Shown here piece by piece: positions 1-7,151 of a stretch of DNA of 64,000 bases. The position numbers and the translations under genes are program-made. The first letter of the stretch is position 1. The number at the start of each line of letters is the position of its first letter. Below the pieces are notes generated by a model that was not told the DNA's origin, made no database searches, and was given only the letters and a program-made list of their open reading frames with translations. The stretch covers positions 1 to 64,000 of the forward strand of contig NZ_JAHWGP010000007.1 of assembly GCF_020873915.1 (NCBI RefSeq), written 5' to 3'. The DNA comes from Streptomyces sp. DH5. Lineage in GTDB: Bacteria > Actinomycetota > Actinomycetes > Streptomycetales > Streptomycetaceae.

Positions 1-537
1 GCCGTCGAACTGCGCAACCGCATCGAACGCCGCTACCAGGTCAAGCTGCCCATGGTCCAGCTCCTCAAGGACGGCACCATCACCACCGTCGCACAGGCCC
101 TGGCCGCCGAACTGAACTCCGCAGACGGCCCGGCGGACACCGCACCGCCGTCGACGGGCGACACGCCCGCGGAAGTGGTCGCCGCACCGGTCGCACCGGC
201 CTCCGAAGCGGCCGCTCCAGCCGCCGCACCGTCCCTCCCCACTGCTGGCGCACCGCGGACTTCCGCTCCTGTGCAGGCGGCGCCCGGTGGTGAGCTGCTG
301 GACTTCCTCAAGCAGGAGGTCGCCGTGGTGATGGGACTGCGCCCCGAACGCGTCAACACCAGCCGGCCGCTCAACCGGCTCGGCATGGACTCCCTCATGG
401 CCGTCGAACTGCGCAACCGCATCGAACGCCGCTACCAGGTCAAGCTGCCCATGGTCCAGCTCCTCAAGGACGGCACCATCACCACCGTCGCACAGGCCCT
501 GGCCGCCGAACTGAACTCCGCAGACGCCTCGGCCTGA
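1..537 (+). CDS. C-terminal end of a type I polyketide synthase with tandem ACPs (partial)
   Basis: This is the last 178 residues of a gene that begins before the window. It holds the end of one acyl carrier protein domain, an Ala/Pro-rich linker (about residues 42-95), and a complete ACP whose 4'-phosphopantetheine attachment site reads LGMDSLMAVEL, with the Ser codon at 391-393. ACPs carry the growing chain as a thioester. The two ACP ends are identical at DNA level over 127 bp. The gene sits 26 bp before a KASIII-like gene in the arsenic cluster, so it probably builds the polyketide part of the product. The rest of the synthase is outside the window. Confidence 0.9.
   Translation, partial: AVELRNRIERRYQVKLPMVQLLKDGTITTVAQALAAELNSADGPADTAPPSTGDTPAEVVAAPVAPASEAAAPAAAPSLPTAGAPRTSAPVQAAPGGELLDFLKQEVAVVMGLRPERVNTSRPLNRLGMDSLMAVELRNRIERRYQVKLPMVQLLKDGTITTVAQALAAELNSADASA
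400..526 (+). repeat. 127-bp exact repeat of positions 1-127 (duplicated ACP end)
   Basis: Positions 1-127 and 400-526 are identical (offset 399 bp, 133 codons). They cover the region after the ACP serine to the domain end. Such identity in silent positions points to recent duplication or gene conversion between the tandem ACPs. The repeat probably starts before the window. Confidence 0.95.
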
Positions 538-563
538 CCGAGCGAGTGACGAGGACCGACTTC

Positions 564-1604
564 ATGAAGACCACCGACATTCGCATCGCCGGACTGGGCA
601 CGTACATCCCCGAGATCGTCGACGCCCGCAAAGCCGTCGCGCTGGGCCTGTACGACGCCGACGAGTACGAGTTCTACGGCTGGACCGGCGCCGCGGTCGC
701 CGGCGACATGCCCGCTCCGGACATGGCGATCGCCGCTGCCCGGCAGGCCATGGAACGCTCCGGGCTGCACCCGCACGACATCGACTTCCACATCCACGCC
801 TGCGGCCACGAGCAGGGGCCCGAGGGCTGGTCGCCGCAGCATTACATCCTGCGGCACCTGACCGACCGCGACGTGCCCTCCTTCCGTGTCTGGCAGGCCT
901 GCAGCGGCCTGATCGGCTCACTGGAGCTGGCCGCCTGCTACCTCGAGGCCGTGCCCGAACGCAACGCCGCTCTGCTCACCGGCGCCGACAACGTCGGCAC
1001 CCCCAACTTCAACCGGTGGGCCTTCGGCATCCAGAACGGTGTGCTCGGTGACGGAGGCAGCGCGGTCCTGCTGTCGAAGTCCGAGGGCTTCGCGAGCCTG
1101 CTGTCCATCAACACCGGCTCCACCGCCGAGGTGGAGGAGCAGTACCGCGGGACCGAGCCGCTCTTCCCGCCGTCGCTGACGGTCGGCCGCGGCATGGACT
1201 TCAAGGAGCGTCTGGCCGCCGCCGGCGGACTGGAGGAGACCGTCGCCGAGGTCGTGCGCCGCCAGGGCGAACTGCGCACGGAGATAGCGCTCCGCACCCT
1301 GGCCGAGGCCGGCCTGGAACCGGGCGACGTCACCCGCGTCTGCCACGTCTTCACCGGCCAGGAGAGCTACCTGAAGGTGATCCTCGACCCGATGGGACTC
1401 TCCCCCGAGCAGGGCCTGCTCGACTTCGGCCGCAACCTCGGCCACATGACGGTCAACGACCAGATCGTGGGTCTGACACACCTGGTGGAGACCGGACAGG
1501 TCGGCCCCGGCGACCACGTCCTGATCGTCGCCCACGGCGGCGGGGTGTCCATCACCTGCGCCGTCGTACGCATCGACGAGCGGCCCGGCTGGGCCGCCGT
1601 CTGA
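564..1604 (+). CDS. KASIII-like 3-oxoacyl-ACP synthase
   Basis: A 346-residue thiolase-fold condensing enzyme. The catalytic Cys is in WQACSGLIGS (Cys113) and the family-end glycine loop is HGGGVS. The histidine region reads VCHVFTGQE, and the usual GN-T/S asparagine motif is changed to GHMTVND, so it is a divergent member rather than housekeeping FabH. Start ATG 564 is preferred over an upstream GTG (546) because GAGGA lies 8 bp before it. It follows the PKS end closely and probably loads, releases or extends the polyketide chain in the arsenic cluster. A transacylase role without condensation is possible. Confidence 0.85.
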   Translation: MKTTDIRIAGLGTYIPEIVDARKAVALGLYDADEYEFYGWTGAAVAGDMPAPDMAIAAARQAMERSGLHPHDIDFHIHACGHEQGPEGWSPQHYILRHLTDRDVPSFRVWQACSGLIGSLELAACYLEAVPERNAALLTGADNVGTPNFNRWAFGIQNGVLGDGGSAVLLSKSEGFASLLSINTGSTAEVEEQYRGTEPLFPPSLTVGRGMDFKERLAAAGGLEETVAEVVRRQGELRTEIALRTLAEAGLEPGDVTRVCHVFTGQESYLKVILDPMGLSPEQGLLDFGRNLGHMTVNDQIVGLTHLVETGQVGPGDHVLIVAHGGGVSITCAVVRIDERPGWAAV

Positions 1605-1614
1605 TCATCCGCGC

Positions 1615-1649
1615 CCGTCTGCCGGCCCCGCAACGGGGCCGGCAGACGG
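1615..1649 (+). terminator. Strong hairpin after the KASIII gene
   Basis: A perfect 16-bp inverted repeat (1615-1630 and 1634-1649) with a 3-base loop (CAA) lies just after the stop at 1604. It probably ends the PKS/KASIII transcript and separates it from the DedA/decarboxylase unit. Confidence 0.75.
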
Positions 1650-1688
1650 CATGTCCGCTCACTCGCACCACCGTCCAGGGGGGCATCC

Positions 1689-2384
1689 GTGCAACACCTC
1701 GCCGCATCACCCTTGCTCGACGCCGAAGCGCTCATATCCGGCTTCGGACTGCTGGGCATCATGGCCACCGTCTTCGCCGAATCCGGCCTCATCGTCTGCT
1801 TCTTCCTGCCCGGCGACTCGCTGCTGTTCACAGCGGGGCTGCTCGTGGCCAACGACCAGTTCCTCCACCAGCCCCTGTGGGTGGTCATGCTCGCCATCGC
1901 CGTGGCCGCCGTCCTGGGCGACCAGTTCGGCTACGCCTTCGGCCGTAAGGTGGGCGGCGCCCTCTTCCGCCGCCCCAACTCCCGGTTCTTCAAGCAGGAA
2001 AACGCCGAACGGGCTCAGCAGTTCATGCTCAAGCACGGGCCCAAGGCCCTGGTCATGGCCCGCTTCATCCCCGTCTTCCGCACCTTCATCCCCATCACCG
2101 CCGGCGTCGGACACATGGCATACCGCACGTTCTTCCTGTTCAACGTGATCGGCGCGGTCCTGTGGTCGGGCAGCCTGACACTGGTCGGCTATTACCTGGG
2201 CCAGATCGCCTTCGTCCGCGACAACATCGAAGCCATCGTCATCGGCATCGTCCTCGTCTCCGGCATCCCCATCATCGTCGAGGGAATCAAGATGCGGCGC
2301 CGCACCCGCAGTGCCGCGGCCGCAGCCCAGGAGACCACCACCGTAGGGTCCACCACCCCTGAAACGGAGCTGCCCCGTCCATGA
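1689..2384 (+). CDS. DedA family membrane protein
   Basis: A 231-residue membrane protein with the DedA/SNARE-associated (VTT) domain. Hallmarks are FLPGDSLLFTAG near the N-terminus and ARFIPVFRTFIPITAG in the middle, with several hydrophobic segments and a charged tail. DedA proteins are linked to membrane homeostasis, lipid flipping and drug or metal resistance. It starts with GTG 1689 behind a G-rich RBS, and its stop overlaps the decarboxylase start by 4 bp (ATGA), so the two are translationally coupled. That coupling suggests a role in the arsenic pathway, perhaps protection from or transport of an intermediate; this is inference. Confidence 0.85.
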   Translation: MQHLAASPLLDAEALISGFGLLGIMATVFAESGLIVCFFLPGDSLLFTAGLLVANDQFLHQPLWVVMLAIAVAAVLGDQFGYAFGRKVGGALFRRPNSRFFKQENAERAQQFMLKHGPKALVMARFIPVFRTFIPITAGVGHMAYRTFFLFNVIGAVLWSGSLTLVGYYLGQIAFVRDNIEAIVIGIVLVSGIPIIVEGIKMRRRTRSAAAAAQETTTVGSTTPETELPRP

Positions 2385-3484
2385 TCTCCGCACAAGATTT
2401 CTGCGACCTGCTGGCCGACCGCGGCTTCACCCTCGCCAGCGGCGTTCCCTGCTCCCATTTCGGCGGCCCGATCGCGCACCTGAGCACCCAGCCGGGCCGG
2501 TACGTGCCCGCCCCGAACGAGGGCAGTGCACTCGCGGTGGCCGCCGGTGCCGCCCTTGGCGGGCAGCGCGCCTACGTCATGCTGCAGAACTCCGGGCTGG
2601 GCAACCTCATCAACCCGCTCACCTCACTGGTGATGACCTACCAGTTGCCGATCCTGACCTTCACCAGTCTGCGCGGCTGGCCCGACCCGGCCACGGACGA
2701 ACCCCAGCACGCGGTGATGGGACCGGCGACGCCTGGGCTCCTCGACAGCGTCGACACCCCGCACCACACTTTGTACGCGCAGGACGGAGTGGAGGAGTTC
2801 TCCACGGTCCTGGAGAAGGCGGAGAAGGACCTGGCCGCACAGCGGGCGCCGTTCGTACTGGTCGAGCGCGGCGCCATCGGCAAGGCCACCGCGGCCAACG
2901 ACCCTCACACCGACGGTCTGCCGGCCGCGGAGGCCATCCGGCTCGTCACCGCCGCCGCACCGCGGGCGGCCGTCGTCGCCACCACCGGTTTCACCGGCCG
3001 CGACACGTTCGCAGTGGCGGATGCACCCGGGACCTTCTACATGCAGGGGTCCATGGGCCATGCCTCCTCCATCGGCCTCGGGGTCGCGCTGACGCATCCC
3101 GAGCGGACCGTGGTGGTCCTGGACGGGGACGGCGCGCTGCTGATGCACCTGGGCGCGCTGTCCATGATCGGTGGTGAGGCGCCCGCCAACCTGATCCACG
3201 TGGTGCTCGACAACCGGGTGCACGAGTCGACGGGCGGGCAGGCGACGACGTCGGCGACCACCTCGTTCCCCGACATGGCGATGGCCGCCGGCTACGCCAG
3301 CGCGGTCCTCTGTGACCACGAAGACGCCGTGCAGGCGGCGATGGTGCGGGCCCAGGCCGCTTCCGGCCCCCACCTGATCTGCATCAGGACGCTGCCCCGC
3401 ACGGGCACGATTCCGCCGCGCGCTACCAACGCGCTCAGCACTCTGGACATCCGGGAGCGCTTCCAGAGCAACCTGCAGCGGTAG
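2381..3484 (+). CDS. TPP-dependent phosphonopyruvate (arsonopyruvate) decarboxylase homologue
   Basis: A 367-residue single-chain TPP enzyme of the phosphonopyruvate/sulfopyruvate decarboxylase family. The likely catalytic Glu47 is in NEGSALAVAAG. The TPP/Mg motif runs from GDG (249-251) to Asn278. In phosphonate pathways this enzyme converts phosphonopyruvate to phosphonoacetaldehyde and CO2, pulling an unfavourable mutase step. Here the companion mutase and EPSPS-like genes point to arsonopyruvate as substrate. The link to arsenic is inferred from the cluster and from the known S. lividans/S. coelicolor pathway. Confidence 0.88.
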   Translation: MISAQDFCDLLADRGFTLASGVPCSHFGGPIAHLSTQPGRYVPAPNEGSALAVAAGAALGGQRAYVMLQNSGLGNLINPLTSLVMTYQLPILTFTSLRGWPDPATDEPQHAVMGPATPGLLDSVDTPHHTLYAQDGVEEFSTVLEKAEKDLAAQRAPFVLVERGAIGKATAANDPHTDGLPAAEAIRLVTAAAPRAAVVATTGFTGRDTFAVADAPGTFYMQGSMGHASSIGLGVALTHPERTVVVLDGDGALLMHLGALSMIGGEAPANLIHVVLDNRVHESTGGQATTSATTSFPDMAMAAGYASAVLCDHEDAVQAAMVRAQAASGPHLICIRTLPRTGTIPPRATNALSTLDIRERFQSNLQR

Positions 3485-3882
3485 TGCCTCCTGTGCCGGA
3501 GGGGCCGGTCGGCCTCCGTTTGGAGGCAGGCCGCCACCGTCTCGGGGTCCATGGCGGCCAGGCTGGCGAACATGCGCAGCGGCTCGGCCAGGGTCTGGCA
3601 GCACATCACGTACTGATTGCTGCGGCCCTTGGGGATCGCCTCGACGAGGTTCTGCTCCCGCAGCGGAGCCAGGTGATGGCTGACCAGGGTCTGACTCAGA
3701 CCGGTGGCCTCCTGCAATTCCTTGACCGTGCGGGGACGTTGGGCGATCAGCAGGATCAGTGTCAGCCGGGTCTCGTCCGCCAGGGCACGCAGCTTGGGTG
3801 CCAGCATCTGTGCCCGTTCGCGTTCACTCAGCCACTGAGCGGGATCACTGACCGCCACCCTGAGCTTCGATGGCCGGGCCAT
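3292..3882 (-). CDS. ArsR family transcriptional regulator
   Basis: A 196-residue winged-helix repressor. The recognition helix is around GLSQTLVSHHLAPLRE and the wing is IPKGRSNQYV. Cysteines at 94-95 (CC) and 119 could bind As(III), although the classical CVC motif is absent. Start 3882 follows GGGAGG at good spacing. The frame stays open past the conserved domain and runs 193 bp into the convergent decarboxylase gene, so the last ~70 residues are unusual and may be an accident of a lost stop. It probably controls the adjacent MFS gene or the arsenic cluster. Confidence 0.82.
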   Translation of the reverse strand: MARPSKLRVAVSDPAQWLSERERAQMLAPKLRALADETRLTLILLIAQRPRTVKELQEATGLSQTLVSHHLAPLREQNLVEAIPKGRSNQYVMCCQTLAEPLRMFASLAAMDPETVAACLQTEADRPLRHRRHYRCRLLWKRSRMSRVLSALVARGGIVPVRGSVLMQIRWGPEAAWARTIAACTASSWSQRTALA

Positions 3883-3995
3883 CGCCACCTCCCTCTCACC
3901 TGCGGGCCGGCCGTCCGGCCCGGGCGGCCCGGTCCAGGCCGGCGGGCCGGACCGAGTCGCGCAGTCGATCCTATGCACTGTCCGCTCCCGGGTCT

Positions 3996-5561
3996 TCAGG
4001 TGGTGGCGGGAGCGTCGGCGCTGTCACTGCGAGCGGCGACTTCGGACTGTCCGGTGCCGTCGTCTCCGGTGACACGGGCCCGGGGCAGGATGAACGCGGC
4101 CGCCACGGCACCGACTGCGGCAACGCCGACGGCGATCAGCAGCGTGGTGGCGAATCCACCGACGAACGACTGCTGCGCGGCCTCCAGGACACGCTGACCG
4201 GCGGCGCCACCGAGCTGCTGGGCGACCGCGGACGCGCCTGCCAGGGACTCCTGTACCGCTTGCCCGGCCTCGCCGGGCAGCTGAGCGGCCTGGGGCAGGT
4301 CATCGCGGTACAGCGTGGCGATCACGCTGCCGCTGATGGCGATGCCGAGCGCGCCGCCGACCTGCATGCCCACGTCCGCCACCGCGGAGCCGGCTCCCGC
4401 CTGGCGAGCGGCGGAGACGACCAGGATGGCGTCGACGGCGGCCGGCAGGGCGATGCCCATACCGAGGCCGAACACGGCCAGCCCGATGAGCGCCTGTGTC
4501 TCGTCGTCGACGGTGAGCCCCGCCAGGATGCCGAGTCCCGCGGCGCACAGCAGCAGACCGAACACCACCGTGGCCTTCAGACCTGTACGTTCCACCAGCT
4601 TCGCCGACAGGGGGGCGCCCACCATCATCGTGCCGATGGCGAGCATGCGCAGGCCCGCGCCCAGCGGGTCGAGTTCGAGGACCGACTGCAGGTACTGGGT
4701 GAGCAGGTAGAGGCCGCTGTAGAGACCGAAGGAGGTGCAGGCGATGGCCAGTGCACCGCCGCCGTAGCGGGCGTTGAGGAACAGGCCGACGTCGAGCATC
4801 GGATGGGCGGTCTTCCGCTCCCATACGAAGAAGGCGACCATCAGGACCACACCGAGGAAGAGGGAACCGAGGGTGATGACGTCACCCCAGCCGTTGTGCG
4901 GGGCCTCGACCAGGCCGTAGACGATGGCGACCAGTCCGGCCACCGACAGAAGTGCGCCGACGAGATCCAGCCCTGGATGGCCTTCCGCCTTCGATTCGGG
5001 GATCAGCTTGGCTCCGCCGATCAGGGCGATGGCCGCCAGGGGCACGTTGATGAGGAACATCGAGCCCCACCAGAAGTGCTCCAGCAGCAGGCCGCTGACA
5101 AGCGGGCCGAGCGGCACGCCGACGGCGGCTGCACCCGACCAGATGCCGATCGCCTTGCCCTGTTCCTCACGCGGGAAGACGTCCTTGATGATGGCGAGGG
5201 TGGCGGGCATCATCAGCGCGGCCGAGATACCCATGAGGGCACGGAAGGTGATCAGCATTTCGGCGCTGGAGGCGAACGCGGCACCGAGGCTGGTCAGCGC
5301 GAAGGCACCCAGCCCGACGGAGAGCAGCCTTTTGCGGCCGAACCGGTCCGACAGGCCGCCGGCCATGAGCAGCAGTCCGCCGAAGGCCAGGGCGTAGGAG
5401 TCGACCATCCACTGCAGTTGGCTGCTGGTGGCGTCCAGGTCCTTCTGGATGCTGGGCAGAGCCAGGTTCAGGATGAGGGTGTCCAGGCCGATCAGCACCA
5501 GGCTCAGGCACAGGATGTTCAGGATCTGCCATCGGCGGGGATGGCCGGCAGAGGGGTTCAC
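3996..5561 (-). CDS. MFS exporter, DHA2 (EmrB/QacA) type
   Basis: A 521-residue transporter with about 14 hydrophobic segments and the MFS motif GGLSDRFGRKR after TM2. It begins with GTG 5561 behind GAGAAG. DHA2 carriers export drugs by proton antiport. It sits between an ArsR gene and the arsenic biosynthetic genes, so it may export the arsenic metabolite. A 12-bp perfect inverted repeat lies 118 bp upstream as a likely operator. Confidence 0.88.
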   Translation of the reverse strand: MNPSAGHPRRWQILNILCLSLVLIGLDTLILNLALPSIQKDLDATSSQLQWMVDSYALAFGGLLLMAGGLSDRFGRKRLLSVGLGAFALTSLGAAFASSAEMLITFRALMGISAALMMPATLAIIKDVFPREEQGKAIGIWSGAAAVGVPLGPLVSGLLLEHFWWGSMFLINVPLAAIALIGGAKLIPESKAEGHPGLDLVGALLSVAGLVAIVYGLVEAPHNGWGDVITLGSLFLGVVLMVAFFVWERKTAHPMLDVGLFLNARYGGGALAIACTSFGLYSGLYLLTQYLQSVLELDPLGAGLRMLAIGTMMVGAPLSAKLVERTGLKATVVFGLLLCAAGLGILAGLTVDDETQALIGLAVFGLGMGIALPAAVDAILVVSAARQAGAGSAVADVGMQVGGALGIAISGSVIATLYRDDLPQAAQLPGEAGQAVQESLAGASAVAQQLGGAAGQRVLEAAQQSFVGGFATTLLIAVGVAAVGAVAAAFILPRARVTGDDGTGQSEVAARSDSADAPATT

Positions 5562-6318
5562 TTGCTTCTCCTCGAACGCAACAGGTCGGCGCCCCGTAGG
5601 GCGGCCGGGGCCGGCCTGTCTGCGGGGGAATGAAAGGGCGGGCCGACCACCAGCCAGGCCAAACTAAACAGCATTGGCCGTTATCAACAGTCCTTGCTGT
5701 TGATAACGACCGACTTTGTGCGCTGGTTCCGGCCATCTCCCCAATCCCCTCACAACTCGCCCTTCACCGGCCCCAGTCGACGCGCTGGCGTGCACAAAGA
5801 CACATGCGACAGCTCGATGCCCCGTCAAGCGGCCTCCCGTGCGACAGCCCTGCCGGCCAGAGTGCCGGCCCCGGCGACGTGGCTGGTGAGACGGAGGCAG
5901 GATGCGCTGCCGGCACTCTCCCGAGGCGACCGAGCACCTCGGTGCGGAGATGGCGCGATCGTTTCCAGTCCACTCAAGAAACCCTCGAATACTTAGACCG
6001 CCATCGATAGATTGAGCGAGAAGCAGCACGGGGGTCCTGCAGAGGGGCTCCCGCACGGGGTGCATCGGGGGCTGGAAGACATGCGTACATCCGGTAGGCA
6101 ACGACTCGCAGCCACACCTCCGCCGAAGCGGCGGTAGCACCCCTCACTTTCTCTGTCCCGGGATCCGTGCGTGGCGGCACGGTCCTGACATCACCTCAGG
6201 CAGCACCACTTCCGCGCAGGCGGAGCGCTCGGCACGCGCTCTGCCGCGCCCACAAGGCTGGGACCGTCACTGGCGATGGCAGTTCCACACCTTCCTGAAA
6301 CAGTTGAAGGGGAAAACG
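5562..6318. other. 757-bp gap without a convincing gene
   Basis: This stretch separates the divergent MFS gene and the 6319 operon and is less GC-rich than its surroundings. It holds the palindrome at 5679-5708 and a weak ArsR-site look-alike near 5992-6008 (GACCGCCATCGAT). Short open frames are present but none has a good RBS or recognisable domain. It probably contains the promoters of both units. Confidence 0.5.
5679..5708. promoter_or_regulatory. 12-bp perfect inverted repeat, likely operator
   Basis: CGTTATCAACAG (5679-5690) and its exact complement (5697-5708) are separated by 6 bases. The arms are AT-rich for this genome and lie 118 bp upstream of the MFS start, which fits a dimeric repressor site better than a terminator. 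The binding protein is unknown. Confidence 0.6.
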
Positions 6319-7041
6319 ATGTCAGTCTCTGCTCAGCCACGCCTTGCCCTGGTGGGAGACCGCGGCAATCACGACGAGCCGTCCCACCCGAAGATCGACG
6401 CGATGCGTGAGCAGTGGGACCTGACCACCGAGTGGATACCGACCACCGAGATACACGAAGCCTCCCGCCTGGACGGCTTCGACGGCATATGGGTGGTGCC
6501 GGGAGCGCCGTACTTCAACCAGAAGGGCGTGCACGTCGCCGTACGTCACGCCCGGGAGAACCAGCTGCCGTTCCTGGGCACCTGCGGCGGCTTCTTCAGC
6601 GCCCTGATCGAGCACGCCCAGAACGTGCTGCACCTTCCGGAGGCGGACGGCGTCGATGAGGACCCCGAGAAGCTGATGCCTCTCGTGACACCGCTGAAGT
6701 GCTCCTTCCGCGGAGAGAAGGCTCCTTTGAGGGTCAAGGAGGACTCCCGGCTCGCCACCATCTACGGCACGACCGAGGTCGAGGAGATCTTCCACTGCGA
6801 CTACGGGCTGACCGACACCTTCATGAACGCCGCCAATCAGGGCTCGCTGCAGCTCAGCGCCTGGGACAGCGACGGCGCACCGCGTGCGCTGGAGATCACC
6901 GGCCATCCGTTCTTCATGGGCAGTCTCTTCCAGCCTGAACTGTCGTCCGCGCCGGGAGCCGAACACAAGATCCTCAAGGCGTTCCTGGCCGCCGTACGCA
7001 CCAAGGCCGACGCCGGCGCTCTGCCGACACCCGCGCACTGA
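6319..7041 (+). CDS. CTP-synthase C-terminal-like / class I glutamine amidotransferase-like protein
   Basis: A 240-residue protein resembling the glutaminase half of CTP synthase. The nucleophile loop GTCGGF is present (Cys89), but the usual catalytic His-Pro-Glu is Gln-Pro-Glu (residues 205-207), so normal glutamine hydrolysis is doubtful. No amidoligase half is attached. Start ATG 6319 has AAGGGGA before it. It opens the unit leading to the molybdoenzyme, EPSPS-like and mutase genes. A cytidylyl or arsenic-ligand role has been imagined for such genes but cannot be shown here. Confidence 0.7.
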   Translation: MSVSAQPRLALVGDRGNHDEPSHPKIDAMREQWDLTTEWIPTTEIHEASRLDGFDGIWVVPGAPYFNQKGVHVAVRHARENQLPFLGTCGGFFSALIEHAQNVLHLPEADGVDEDPEKLMPLVTPLKCSFRGEKAPLRVKEDSRLATIYGTTEVEEIFHCDYGLTDTFMNAANQGSLQLSAWDSDGAPRALEITGHPFFMGSLFQPELSSAPGAEHKILKAFLAAVRTKADAGALPTPAH

Positions 7042-7068
7042 CCACCACACCACACCTGCTTGTCACAA

Positions 7069-7093
7069 GGCCGTGCGGCGTGCCCGCACGGCC
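7069..7093 (+). terminator. 10-bp hairpin between the GATase-like and molybdoenzyme genes
   Basis: GGCCGTGCGG (7069-7078) pairs exactly with 7084-7093 across a 5-base loop. It lies 27 bp after the stop at 7041 and could end or attenuate the transcript before the next gene. Confidence 0.5.
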
Positions 7094-7151
7094 CGGGCAC
7101 CGCCATGCCCGCCGCGTTCCCCACACCGGGCGGAAGGATCCCCACGTCTCC

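Noticed and set aside
3870-5633. 587-residue plus-strand ORF
   Set aside because: It is the antisense shadow of the MFS gene; composition is low-complexity Gly/Gln/Asp and no domain is present.
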